Below are positions 1 to 9,372 of a stretch of DNA of 64,000 nucleotides, in pieces. The stretch spans positions 36,875,564-36,939,563 of the forward strand of contig NC_080561.1 of the NCBI RefSeq assembly GCF_030253575.1, written 5' to 3'. The position numbers and the translations under genes were made by a program. Source of the stretch: Rhododendron vialii (Eukaryota > Streptophyta > Magnoliopsida > Ericales > Ericaceae). Numbering within the stretch: the stretch's first letter is position 1; each line of letters begins with the position of its first letter. The notes beneath the pieces were generated by a model. The model made no database searches, was not told the DNA's origin, and saw nothing but the letters and a program-made list of their open reading frames with translations.

Positions 1-890
1 CATTTGTTAAACGATCTTAAATTTTCACAGGATATAACACTAATCATTTCAGCACAACCAGATTAAATTTTAATATAAACAGGACTAAAAATAAATTAAC
101 AATTTAACAGCAGATCATCATCTTCAATAAACTTTAAATCTAAGTAACTCCATTAAAATGCAGATAAAGGTTTTGGGTTTCCGGAAAACTACCTCAAACG
201 CGATTCTAAGTTCGGATAAGTGTTATACGGTGTCCGTAGATCACCATGGTGGTTTTGAAATATCGAGGCAGCGTCCGACGGTACTCCAACAGGGCCCGCA
301 GCAACGGTGTGCCAACGAAACTCACGGTATGCACACACCTATGGCCACAACTCTCTCTCTCTCTAGACTCAACAATAGAATTGGGAGTGAAATAATATAC
401 TGGCGTTCAATATTCGAATTTATGTGGGTATGTATAATGAGAGAGAATAAGATAGTAAGAAGGTGAGAGGATAAGTGTAAAAGTGGTGGAATGAGGAAGG
501 AGAGTGATACTGATAACGATAAAAAGATAGGGGACAAGTGCCACATTTGGGGGGGGGGGTTTCAATTCTAATGTATGTGGACGCATGTATGTACAGGGTG
601 AGAATGTATCTGGACGTTTTTATGTATAGGATGAGAGATAGAGAAGTGGAGAGTTAGTTTGAATAGAGTTCTACTTAGGGTTTAGATAGGAAAGATAAGA
701 GATGAATATGAATCACTGATTTCTTGTATATCTAAAGTTTAAATACATATCTTATACAATAATGCAAATAATATCAATTGCACACATAATAATATATTTT
801 AATTATTCAATCTAATTAATTATTGAATTAGAAATTTAAAAATATAAATTTGTATTAAAAAAAATTGGGTCAAAAATTCGGGTCGTTACA
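1..890 (-). mobile_element. Partial long LTR (minus strand), 5' part, runs off the window
   Basis: Read on the minus strand, this begins TGTAACGACCCG at 890 and matches the start of the LTR at 21564 (TGTAACGACCCGG followed by a similar AT-rich stretch). It also shares an internal block around 460-510 (minus-strand CTTCCTCATTCCACCACTTT) with 21888-21907. The bases after the terminus (891-895, gatct) would be one target-site copy; the other end lies outside the window. No coding sequence is seen in this part. Whether it is a solo LTR or the 5' LTR of a full element cannot be told. Confidence 0.65.
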
Positions 891-1165
891 GATCTTCATT
901 AACTTTATTAAACACAATTTTTAGAATCATAAAAGAATATTATAGATAGAAAAATATAAGTGCTTTAGAAATAATGACACAAAGGCCGAAAAATAAACAA
1001 AAAAATTTGGGACGTGAAGAGTTGTTTAACTTTCAAATATATCACTTTTTGAAAAAGTATTCTTTCTAAATAAGAGGAAGCCTTTCAATCCAAGCGAGTA
1101 AAGGGGGAAGCCACTACGATTGAGAGAACTTTCTCTTTTCGAGAAGCTAAAGCTCCATAGATTTA

Positions 1166-1312
1166 TGCTATGTTTGGTTTGGTTTTTGAAATTTTTTTTG
1201 AAAAATAGTAGGGATAATAAGTGGAGAGATAGAGAGAGAAATGTTGAAAGTAGAGAGAATCTAAGGGAAATTTTTCAAAAATTTTTTTTTGAAAAGTAAA
1301 GAGAAAACAGCA
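1166..1312. mobile_element. Tourist-like MITE, TTA target duplication
   Basis: The 147-bp insert starts TGCTATGTTTGG and ends AAAACAGCA, so the ends form short inverted repeats. It is flanked by TTA on both sides (1163-1165 and 1313-1315). The paralogous position in copy 3 (about 21425-21440) lacks it. A 3-bp TTA duplication is typical of PIF/Harbinger-Tourist elements. Confidence 0.6.
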
Positions 1313-3339
1313 TTAATCATTGCAATTTCAATGAGATTATCACCACTCTCAATCTCTCTCCCTCTCTCTCTCCCAAAAGAATTAAAAATGAAACAACAAC
1401 AAGCGCTCGATTTATTCTCATTGGTCAACATCAGACGCTCAACACAAATGAGAAATCCAAAATTGCTTGTAAGAAGAGAGCCCAACCTCATAGCCTTCGT
1501 CTTTACTCTATGAACTTGGCTTAAATTTTCGAGCCATGGAGAGCTGAGCTCGACCGTGAGAAATATCTCTCGAGCCATCTCTGAGCCCAATTTTTGTGGC
1601 TCCTTTCGAGCCCCACCTGGCTTCATTTTTGGCAAGCTGAGCTTCAACACTTACAAACTCAGTTCGGCTCGTTTGTAGCCTTAAGTGAAGGGGAACGTGA
1701 CACATTAACTCTAAATTGTCATACATGTCCCGAACAACTCAATAATTACTCACAATTGGGTATTTTTTCCGATCATAGTTGTTTGTCCGAGACAATCTTA
1801 CAATTTACTCAAAATGCAAAAGACTCTTTCCTATCAGAGTTTCATCTGAAAATTCACACTTGTGAGATAATTCCAGTAAATAGTTCCTTTTCATACTTTC
1901 AAATTCATTCTTTAAAATCGTGAAATGTGCCAAGACCCACAAAAGGCTCTGAATTGGGCTACAACCTGGAGCCTTTGAGGTACTTTTTAAAGGCTAGGCC
2001 TGATATAGAGACATATAATTAAGTCTTCTTGGGCCTCTCTGGGCTAATGGTCAAGGTCATGCTTTGGCCCATCGTTTCAACCAACCATCATTTTTTTTCC
2101 CCCAAAAAACGATAACACATAATATTATTAGAGAATAAATTCTTTACAAAAAATATTTGTTTTCTCTAAATCAATTACATTGCGTCACCTTACAAAACAG
2201 TGGTCCAATCAATAAAACATGGCGACGTAGCGCAATATAATTAATTTGGATGAAACAAATGTTTACATCGGCGGTATAAAGAATTTAATCTCAAAATACA
2301 TCAAGTATAAGACTCGTCTCTAGTCAGGAACCAAGCCCATGACACTGGGAACTCAGCCCAATGGCTATACCCCAAACCAAACAAAACCTTTCCCTGCCAA
2401 AAACACACACTTTACCATAAGTTTCGATTGAAATCCAATTGAAAAAGGAAAAAGGAAAAGAAACAGAGGAAAAAATCCCATAACATTACAAACCATTCTA
2501 ATCTGACACTGGTAGAACCACTACGGCTACGACCACAAATCAAGAATCTTCAGCGATCTTGAGATACTAACCAGAACCATAACTATGAATGCCGACCCAC
2601 CGGCGATCACGCGTTGGCGACGATGGAGGAGGAGGGATCGGTGATGAAGGAAAGCCGAGAGAGAATAAAAAAGGGGTTAACCCAAATAAACTATCGCCGT
2701 AATTTTCTCTCTGAGATACCCATGTTTTCTTATATATAGGTCATCATCACATCAATTATTGGATAATTTCCGCATATAAGTAAAGTATAATAAATAAATG
2801 AGTTTCGACCTACTAACAGGATTCAATTGTTATGATAAATAAAATCCGAAATCATATGATCAAAATTCGATCAACATGATATTTATCATCATTTTAGTTA
2901 TTAATAAAATTTTGAAAGATAAATAATTTTAATTATCGAAGTCTGACATGCTATTGCGTCTGCTGAAATCTCAGGACAAATGACTCATAGCAACTCAAAT
3001 CCATTTCTATATCTCTATTTGAGAGTGTGAATGTGACATATTAAATAGAGATTTTGTAATTTATCTTCTCTTTTCTTCAAAATTTTTTTTTTTACTTTAT
3101 GAGAAAATATTAGGGGGATCTATTATCCTTTCAAGATATTTGGAAATTCAACAATATTTTGGGTCTTCAAATATAGAGACCCAAAAGTAAATTTAGAGAA
3201 CCAAATATCTAAAAAAGACTATGAGTCCCCCCAAAATTTATCATAAAATACAAAAGTTGAAGAAAAGAGAGAATAAATTACAAAATTTTCCCTCAATATA
3301 GATATAGAGGTGTGTTGAAGATGCTCTCACAAACCATGT

Positions 3340-3342
<3 letters not shown>
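1313..3342. other. No gene seen; ancestral duplicated sequence
   Basis: This is homologous to 27411-28990 in copy 3 and in part to 9018-10390 in copy 2. The short open frames differ between copies and are interrupted by indels, so none looks coding. A GC-richer patch near 2590-2660 is matched at 28675-28745 and could be an old untranslated exon or leader, but no conserved frame supports a gene. Confidence 0.5.

Positions 3343-3420
<78 letters not shown>
3343..3420. repeat. (TA)n-(CA)n microsatellite
   Basis: An uninterrupted run of TA dinucleotides is followed by five CA units. The paralogous positions in copies 2 (about 10399) and 3 (about 29008) carry only a few TA steps, so the expansion is private to copy 1. 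Confidence 0.95.
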
Positions 3421-3919
3421 TCTAATTCAAGACGGTTCCCTACCATTTGTCATTTGCCTTGTTCTCACCATTAACTTCACGAAACCGAATTTGGAATTTG
3501 CTTTGTTCTAAAGGTTTCTAAGTTTGAAACTTCTCGGATGCTACAAAGTATCAACTCTTATGAAACCAAGCTATACGGAGCTTTCGTTTCGGGTTTAATT
3601 GGGGTGAAAGGGCAGTGAAATGAATTTTTCAAGATATTCAAAGTACGCGCATGCTAAGCTGAACATCTGATTGATTGATAAAAAGACAAAACTTTGTGCA
3701 ATAATAGTAGTACTAGAAACTCGGATGTCGGAAACCGTCCCTCTCAAGTCCTTTCTGCTTTCTTCGTTTAGAATACTGAATTGTACTAATACGATTTGCT
3801 GTCATTGGATGGCATTTTCATTGGATAACTTGTTTTTTTAAGAATAGAGGAATCATACTTTCTCATGATACATCACATTATATAGTAGTACAGGGAGATG
3901 AGCGATTGAAGAATAGGAT

Positions 3920-4370
3920 TGCATATAGTGTTGAGTTCGATGAAATTCAAGTCAAGGTAAAAATTTGTTAGAAATTGACTAGAATTCTTAAATTGACTAA
4001 GATTCCTATTCCTATTCGGTTTAGGTTTATGTAGTACTTTCCTATAAATAGAGACTTTGGTGGTTCTTAAGGTTATAGTATTTTGTTCAAGGACTTAGAT
4101 ATTAGGGTTTTGTTCATCTCTTAGGATTCCATCAAGGGTTTGTGTCTCCCTTTTGGGTTCCACCAGAGATTTGTCCCTAGATATCTATTTGGTGCTTCAA
4201 GTAGAGTTACGTGTGTAACCAGCTCTTTGTGTTCTCTCTCCCGTTTATAGTGAATCCTCTTGCTCTTTTCTCCGTAGAGTACGTTCTTGCTTTGTACTTG
4301 AGTGGAACCACGTATATCCTTGTATTCTTGTTTATCGCTTGTTGATTTGCTATATTCTCAATTTCGTGTT
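3920..4370 (+). mobile_element. Copia-like LTR fragment in copy 1
   Basis: This block is absent at the paralogous sites in copies 2 (about 12830) and 3 (about 31040). It contains a canonical TATA box (tataaata, 4043-4050) followed by a pyrimidine-rich leader. Its 3' part (gaaccacgtatatcc, then a 'cttgttgatttgctatattc' stretch) resembles the R-U5 part of Copia-type LTRs. No primer binding site or coding sequence follows, so it is likely a solo LTR. Exact ends are uncertain. Confidence 0.5.
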
Positions 4371-5216
4371 CGGCTCCGATAAGAGAAATTTGAAATTTAT
4401 TTTTTGAATTAAATGTAATGTATTAATGTTGTTAGAGAATGACATATCTTGTAATTTAAAAATAAGTACTTATAAAAAATAAAAACCTTAACGAAATGGG
4501 ACAATGAATAACTCAAAATCTTATGTGTTGCGGTCATACGCTTGGCGGAAGGACCCTACACACTTGCATCACCATGCTCATAGAATTAATACATCATGAT
4601 TTCCTGGATTAACATTAATGATGGACACAACCAAAAATAGGAATAACTTATCACCCCATCTAAAATAATACTACTAATAACTTGTCATAAAATAGAAAGA
4701 AAGTACCCTTTAGTCTTTAGAGATCTCTGATCTTAAGCTTCATGTGTCGGAAACTGGGAATGTCATAATTTTTAAAAAAAGCTTTAGTGACAATTTGACA
4801 TGCTAAAATTTGACATATTTAAAATACCAATTAAAATCAATACACGAAACTCCTTTTTTAAACACGTTTTCATATGAACTTTAACACGAGAGTGGAGATA
4901 TCAAATGACATTTAAAGAATCGGCATCTCGATTGGATTTGGCTCAAACATCAATTCATATATTCCGCATGGCATGCCATGTCCAGTTTGTGGAACGGGGG
5001 GCCCAGTACTGCAACGTGTAAGACGTGATCCAAACAATCCATTTATAATTACACTTCTATAGATCATTTGATCGAGCAACCTATTGTCGCGCGTGATAAA
5101 GTCTAAACCACTGATAACGTAAATGCAAGGCTCCGATTGCGCGCTACATCGCTATAGTGTAAGACCCACAAGTGCGAAACAAGCCAATCAAATTCCCTAG
5201 TACAGGTGGGGTAGAG
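4371..5216. other. No gene seen; 3' flank of PF09713 gene copy 1
   Basis: Collinear with 12840-13923 and 31040-32049. The start (4371-4500) is the remnant of an old element with GGCTCCG-type ends present in all three copies. The rest is the presumed 3' untranslated and downstream region of the minus-strand gene. Confidence 0.5.
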
Positions 5217-8200
5217 CTAGTCGCGGTCATTGATATCTTTTTTGGAAGAATCCAACAGCCTCTTGTGAATTCTTTGCGTCGTCTCCATTTCACTTTCTCT
5301 CTCCTCTTTGTCTTTTGCATAAGCCTGGAAGAACTCCTTGTTCTCTTTCTCTAGCTCTTTCCACACTAAACATGCACACACATTAGTTAGAGCACATAAT
5401 TAACAAAAGTCCACTATAGCCTTTACCCTCCATAAGCCTTTCTAAAAGTCACTGAGCATATTTGCAAACGAGTATTGGTAGCCATACCGACCAAAATCCA
5501 CCGAAATCGTACCGACGGCCACCGCCGGGCAGTCTCCGGCCACCGGACGGCCGATCCGAGCCATCCAAAAATTCAAAAAAAAAAAACCGAGGGGGTTATG
5601 CTGGAATCAACGGCATCCAATGTGTGTATGGTGGTTGGATCAAGCACCCAACTTTTTCGTGTATTCGTGTATATATATATATATATATATATATACACGA
5701 AAAAATGGGTGCTTGATCCAACCACCATACACACATCGGATGCTGTTGATTCCCGCGCTAACCCCCTCGGTTTTTTTTTATAGAATTTTTGGACGGTTCA
5801 GATCGGCCATCCGGTGGCCAGAGACGGCCCTGCGGTGGCCGTCGATACGATTTCGGTGGGTTTTGGTCGGTCCTCATAGGATTTCTGTTTGTAAACTACG
5901 TTTACTCTTGATCAATACAGAAGCAGGTGTGTCACCCGCATGCAGCCGCGGCTCCAGGATTTTGGTTTGGCGATGACTAAATCGTGCAGAAATTTTTTGC
6001 AATGCAGAACTCTATCTTAACTGCTGAATTTTATTTGATTTGAAATAAATTGAGCCTGATTAATTTTGTTTTGTTTTCATATACTGTCTATTTACTCACA
6101 AATTTAAGTATATTTTTGCTCATATTGGCTATGCACGAATGACCCAGTACAACAATAACAAAGAAAAATAAATTTTATTAAAAAATTCTCCCTCCGTCTC
6201 AATTTGTTTGTCCATTTTTTGACTTTTACTTATTCCGAAATGTTTGTCCACTTTGGAAGACTAATGGACCAAAAGCTACAAAATTTTCGTTTTGTCCCTT
6301 ACCATTTGAACTAAAGTATGCTTTCCAAAAAGTTAGGAGGGCAATTTTTGGAAAGTTGAGCATTTATAGGTGCAATTATTATGTTCCCTAAAAAGTTGTA
6401 TTTCCCAAATTGAACAAACAAATTGAGATGGAGGGAGTACAAAATTTTAATGTATTTTTTTTAACCCAATTGGTTCACTTGGACCTCCGCAGATATCAGT
6501 AAAGTCGCTCATGCTTACATTATATGATTGGAGCAAAGATTTAAATGCGTTCGTCGTAAAAATAAGGAAAAAAAGAGAAGATAATAAGTTGTAACTCACG
6601 TGGAAAAAAAATAGTACTCCACCTGTTACTTTTGTTTTTTTGTTTTTACACCGCTTTAGGTTTTAGATTTTTAAACACTCAAACTTATTTGGGTTGGGCT
6701 TATTTTGTTTTATTGAGCTATAATATTTTGTGTCCAAGTTTAGTTCAACTTTCATATTTTAACCTTGCACGAGTAAATCCGCACTGAAAATATTAAGAAA
6801 ATTTTATTTTTTACACAAAAAATAAAAAAATTCAGTGCATTTTTTGAATCATTGATCCCTCTGGCATAAGTGTGTAGCAGCCCTACCGTAATGAATGCGT
6901 GATAGAGAAGGATCCGGAAAAATAATACGTGGCAATCGTAACGATACGCACCAGCTGACCTGTTTAACTCTTTGCCTAACCACATGGCTCAAAAGATTTC
7001 AAGTTAATAGTAATTGGTCGGCCTTTACTTATATTTCCCATCTTTTTCACTTCTTTCCCAATGTGGGACTCTTTCTTGGTGGGTTCTCACAGCGGTACTA
7101 GAGTTCTTGACAATTACCACTCAAATTTATGGGGTGAAAATGATAAAGCGGAGTCACCTAGATCCATCAATACGTACATCTTGATCTTATCGTATAGCTA
7201 TTTGACACCTCAAAACGCATAAATTGCCTTGAATACCCCGCTGTCCACTCAGTGACATGCGAAATAGTAGTATTTTTTTCCAACCCAACCCAACCAAAGT
7301 GAGTCATAAGTCCTAATCAATCGAGATGGGCTAGTTGCATGATTTATTGTCTCGATTCGAGTTCTATCTGTAGAGGGCATTGTACTCTATGATAACAAAA
7401 AAAAAAAAACTTGGGTTCTAGGGCACCCTAACATTACTCATATTTATAATCAGATTCACAAAAATAAATATAAGAGAATTCTATATGCTCTAGCTATAAG
7501 CTAGCTAACTTAGAGCATGTGCACCAAGGTCGGCATTTATTTGGTTTTTAGGTAAAGTAGAGAACAAAAGTGAAGAATGACAGCATGCAGCACCAGAATC
7601 GATCGGTAAACAGGTAGGCAAAAACTAATTTCTATACTGCAAGTGGTTCGGCATTTCAAGCGAAGAACTGTTGCATATACGATTGTTATTTCTTCTCTCT
7701 CCTTTCTCTCATGCCTTCTCCTCTCTAAGATTGGGAAAAAGAATGAATAATTTAATAAATGATAGGTAGAATCGTGAGTATTGGTGGAGCGTTGAAAAAA
7801 AAAGGTCCTAGCTAAACCAAAAATATGCGCTGTTCATGAGCTAGTTTACCTATTTATTGGTATACATGCTCTTACAACCCTCCTCTCTTGTTTGGGCTTG
7901 AAATTGGTTGTTGTGTGACAGATACAACTTGAACATGACACAAACAGCGATACACTCATCCCTCCGTCCCCATTCTATTATCCCTCGTCCTATCAGTTAA
8001 AAAGTGACACGAACTCCCAGAAAGGACTATTAAATTATGACGGATGGAGTAAATGAGATGGGTCATGCTGGCCGTGTTCGGTTTGGGTTTTGATAGAGAT
8101 TTTTGAAAGTAATGAGTGGAGAGAGATCGATTGAGAAAAATTATTGGAGACAGTGCCCAGAAGTTTTGAGATCCCAAAACAAACACGGTCTGAAAAATTA

Positions 8201-8788
8201 CTGGAGACTGTGCTCAGAAAATTTGAGACCCCAAAACGAACAAGGTTGCTGTGTCTAAAAGATATATATGGATATGTTACATATTGACTATGAGAGACAA
8301 ATGTGGGGGTGGGAAGCCAATTCTTGCTCAAACAAAAAGTCAACTAACCTGTGGAAGTAATGACTGGCATGATATTAGCATGTTTGGAGAGAGCATCCAT
8401 GCACTCTTCTCTGCTCATGTTGAATAATATGCACTCTTCTATAAGGTGCTGCACCTGCACCATATACAATCACACACCCCCTAATTAATCACTAAACACC
8501 CCCCTCATTAATCACTAAAACAGCCATCACAAATAACCGAAAAAACCAATAACATTAATGGCTGATCAGATCAGCTCTAGTCCAAGAAGTCATGAAAGGA
8601 GAAGGTCTCGGGTTCGAGTTAAAAAAAGTGGCATCAATTGTCAGTTAACCATTAACACACCGACAGTGGGACAAAAAAATAAAATAGAAGCATAAAAGTT
8701 ACCGGCCGATAAAAAAAACGGAAGAACAAAAACAGCAAAAACAGATGCAAGTTACCAAGTGTATATATGAAGCAGAAGATTCTCCCAT
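5217..8788 (-). CDS. Plant protein 1589 family (PF09713) small protein, copy 1
   Basis: Three coding exons on the minus strand: 8756-8788, 8349-8454 and 5217-5365. They join in frame to 95 residues plus TAG. Introns are 8455-8755 and 5366-8348, with GT-AG borders (donors GTAACTTGC and GTTAGTTGA). The start is MGESSASYIHL. Exon 2 gives the family core VQHLIEECILFNMSREE, continuing to ALSKHANIMPVITST (residues 12-46). Exon 3 is a highly charged, probably helical tail beginning VWKELEKENKEFFQAYA (from residue 47). No signal peptide or membrane segment is visible. The family is plant-specific; Arabidopsis relatives have been described as repressors of photosynthetic genes, from which any role here would be inferred. 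A CT-rich microsatellite lies in the presumed 5' leader (8868-8917). Intron 2 holds a 418-bp palindrome and Stowaway sequences. All splice sites, start and stop are intact. Confidence 0.87.
5470..5887. mobile_element. Long palindromic (foldback) MITE, 9-bp target duplication, in intron 2 of copy 1
   Basis: The two halves are near-perfect inverted repeats of roughly 190 bp around a (TA)n run at 5672-5695. Arms carry matched blocks such as ggccaccgg/ccggtggcc and caacggcatccaatgtgtg/cacacatcggatgctgttg. Flanks tttgcaaac (5461-5469) and tttgtaaac (5888-5896) are a 9-bp duplication with one mismatch, and copy 2 (about 14818-14830) is the empty site. A 9-bp duplication suggests a Mutator-like mover. 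Related palindromes sit at 25176-25445 and 58945-59292. Confidence 0.75.
5888..6187. other. Intron sequence with decayed insertion
   Basis: Copies 1 and 2 align to about 5940 (cagaagcaggtgtgtcaccc) and again from about 6900. The sequence between is private to copy 1. It begins with ccgcggctccaggattttgg, reminiscent of hAT-type MITE ends (GGCGGAGCCAGGATTT), but the other end is not recognised. Confidence 0.35.
6188..6437. mobile_element. Stowaway MITE
   Basis: Inverted ends ctccctccgtctcaatttg and caaattgagatggagggag, 250 bp, no coding capacity. The CTCCCTCCGT end is the hallmark of plant Stowaway (Tc1/mariner) MITEs. The flanking TA is kept on the right only. Lies in intron 2 of PF09713 copy 1. 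Confidence 0.85.
7958..8049. mobile_element. Internally deleted Stowaway remnant (ancestral insertion, copy 1)
   Basis: Ends tccctccgtcccc and gacggatggag, followed by TA, enclose only about 90 bp. The same element is full length at 16473-16719 (copy 2) and left-truncated at 33210-33403 (copy 3). It therefore inserted before the triplication. Confidence 0.7.
8071..8246. mobile_element. MITE-like insert shared by copies 1 and 3, absent from copy 2
   Basis: Begins gccgtgttcggtttgggttt and contains two related tail blocks ending caaaacaaacacggtc and caaaacgaacaagg, inverted relative to the start. Copy 3 has the homologue at 33421-33599. Copy 2 passes straight from gggtcgtcatg to tgtgtctaaaagatg near 16830-16850. 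Confidence 0.55.
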
Positions 8789-8863
8789 GTTGTCTCTCTT
8801 AAAATACAGACTCCGGAAATGCCCCTATATCTTGGTTTTTTTTGGTAAAGAAGATCAAGAGGT

Positions 8864-8867
<4 letters not shown>

Positions 8868-8917
<50 letters not shown>
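8868..8917. repeat. (GA)n microsatellite in presumed 5' leader of PF09713 copy 1
   Basis: About 25 GA units lie 80-130 bp upstream of the start codon (CT on the transcribed strand). The homologous tracts are shorter in copy 2 (17497-17531) and copy 3 (34261-34283). GA/CT tracts are common in plant core promoters and 5' leaders. Confidence 0.9.
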
Positions 8918-8921
<4 letters not shown>

Positions 8922-8966
8922 AAAGATAAGGGCAGATCATGAGAGGAAACAACTGGTACAACAAAA

Positions 8967-9130
8967 TGCTCCGTAAACAGTAAACAGATAGGGAACCAAG
9001 ACCCACAAAATATAAAAAATTCATTCTTTAAATTTCTTAACATAACATTAAAAAATATTATAGTATATGCCATTGATGCCAAGACCCAAAAAAGCTCTGA
9101 ATTGGGCAACAAGTTTGGGGTGTTTGAGTA
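8967..9130. other. Tandem-duplication junction
   Basis: Homology of copy 1 to copies 2 and 3 ends at about 8966. From about 9018 the sequence resumes at a point equivalent to 1895 of copy 1 (ttcattctttaaa, then ccaagaccca and gctctgaattggg). The roughly 50 bp between belongs to neither arm clearly. Confidence 0.55.
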
Positions 9131-9372
9131 GTCCCTCCGTCCCGATTTATTTGTCTTTTTTCATTATTTAAAACATATATTCAACAAATTGTCTATATGT
9201 TTCAACCTATAATGATTTTTATATGTAATATGGATCTTTTTTTATAGATCTCAATTAGTTCTATAATATGATATTTTCGAAATTATATAAAATATTATAG
9301 ATTGTGAGATATAGACAATTTTTAAAAGGGCATGAATGTTGAAAATGGATAAACAAACCGGAACGGAGGGAG
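9131..9372. mobile_element. Stowaway MITE with TA target duplication
   Basis: Ends gtccctccgtcccgattta and accggaacggagggag, flanked by ta at 9129-9130 and 9373-9374. Long inverted arms (attgtctatat / atatagacaat) indicate foldback structure. Not present at 1950-1990 of copy 1 or 28160-28190 of copy 3, so it is private to copy 2. Confidence 0.85.

Larger units (their letters stand above)
1068..8966 (-). repeat. Segmental duplication, copy 1 (holds PF09713 gene copy 1)
   Basis: Long collinear similarity to 9018-20280 and 21337-36770, interrupted by insertions. Anchors include the block at 1068-1130 (matches 21343-21410), 3421-3620 (10411-10640, 29018-29250), 5170-5365 (13860-14072, 32000-32198) and 8290-8460 (16910-17080, 33640-33815). 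Homology stops near 8966, about 180 bp upstream of the gene start. Copy 1 therefore lacks the upstream block that copies 2 and 3 share. Confidence 0.85.

Noticed and set aside
1926..1990. Repeated 'ccaagacccacaaaa...gctctgaattggg' blocks considered as exons of a conserved gene
   Set aside because: The block is conserved in the three duplicates but has no common reading frame or splice signals.
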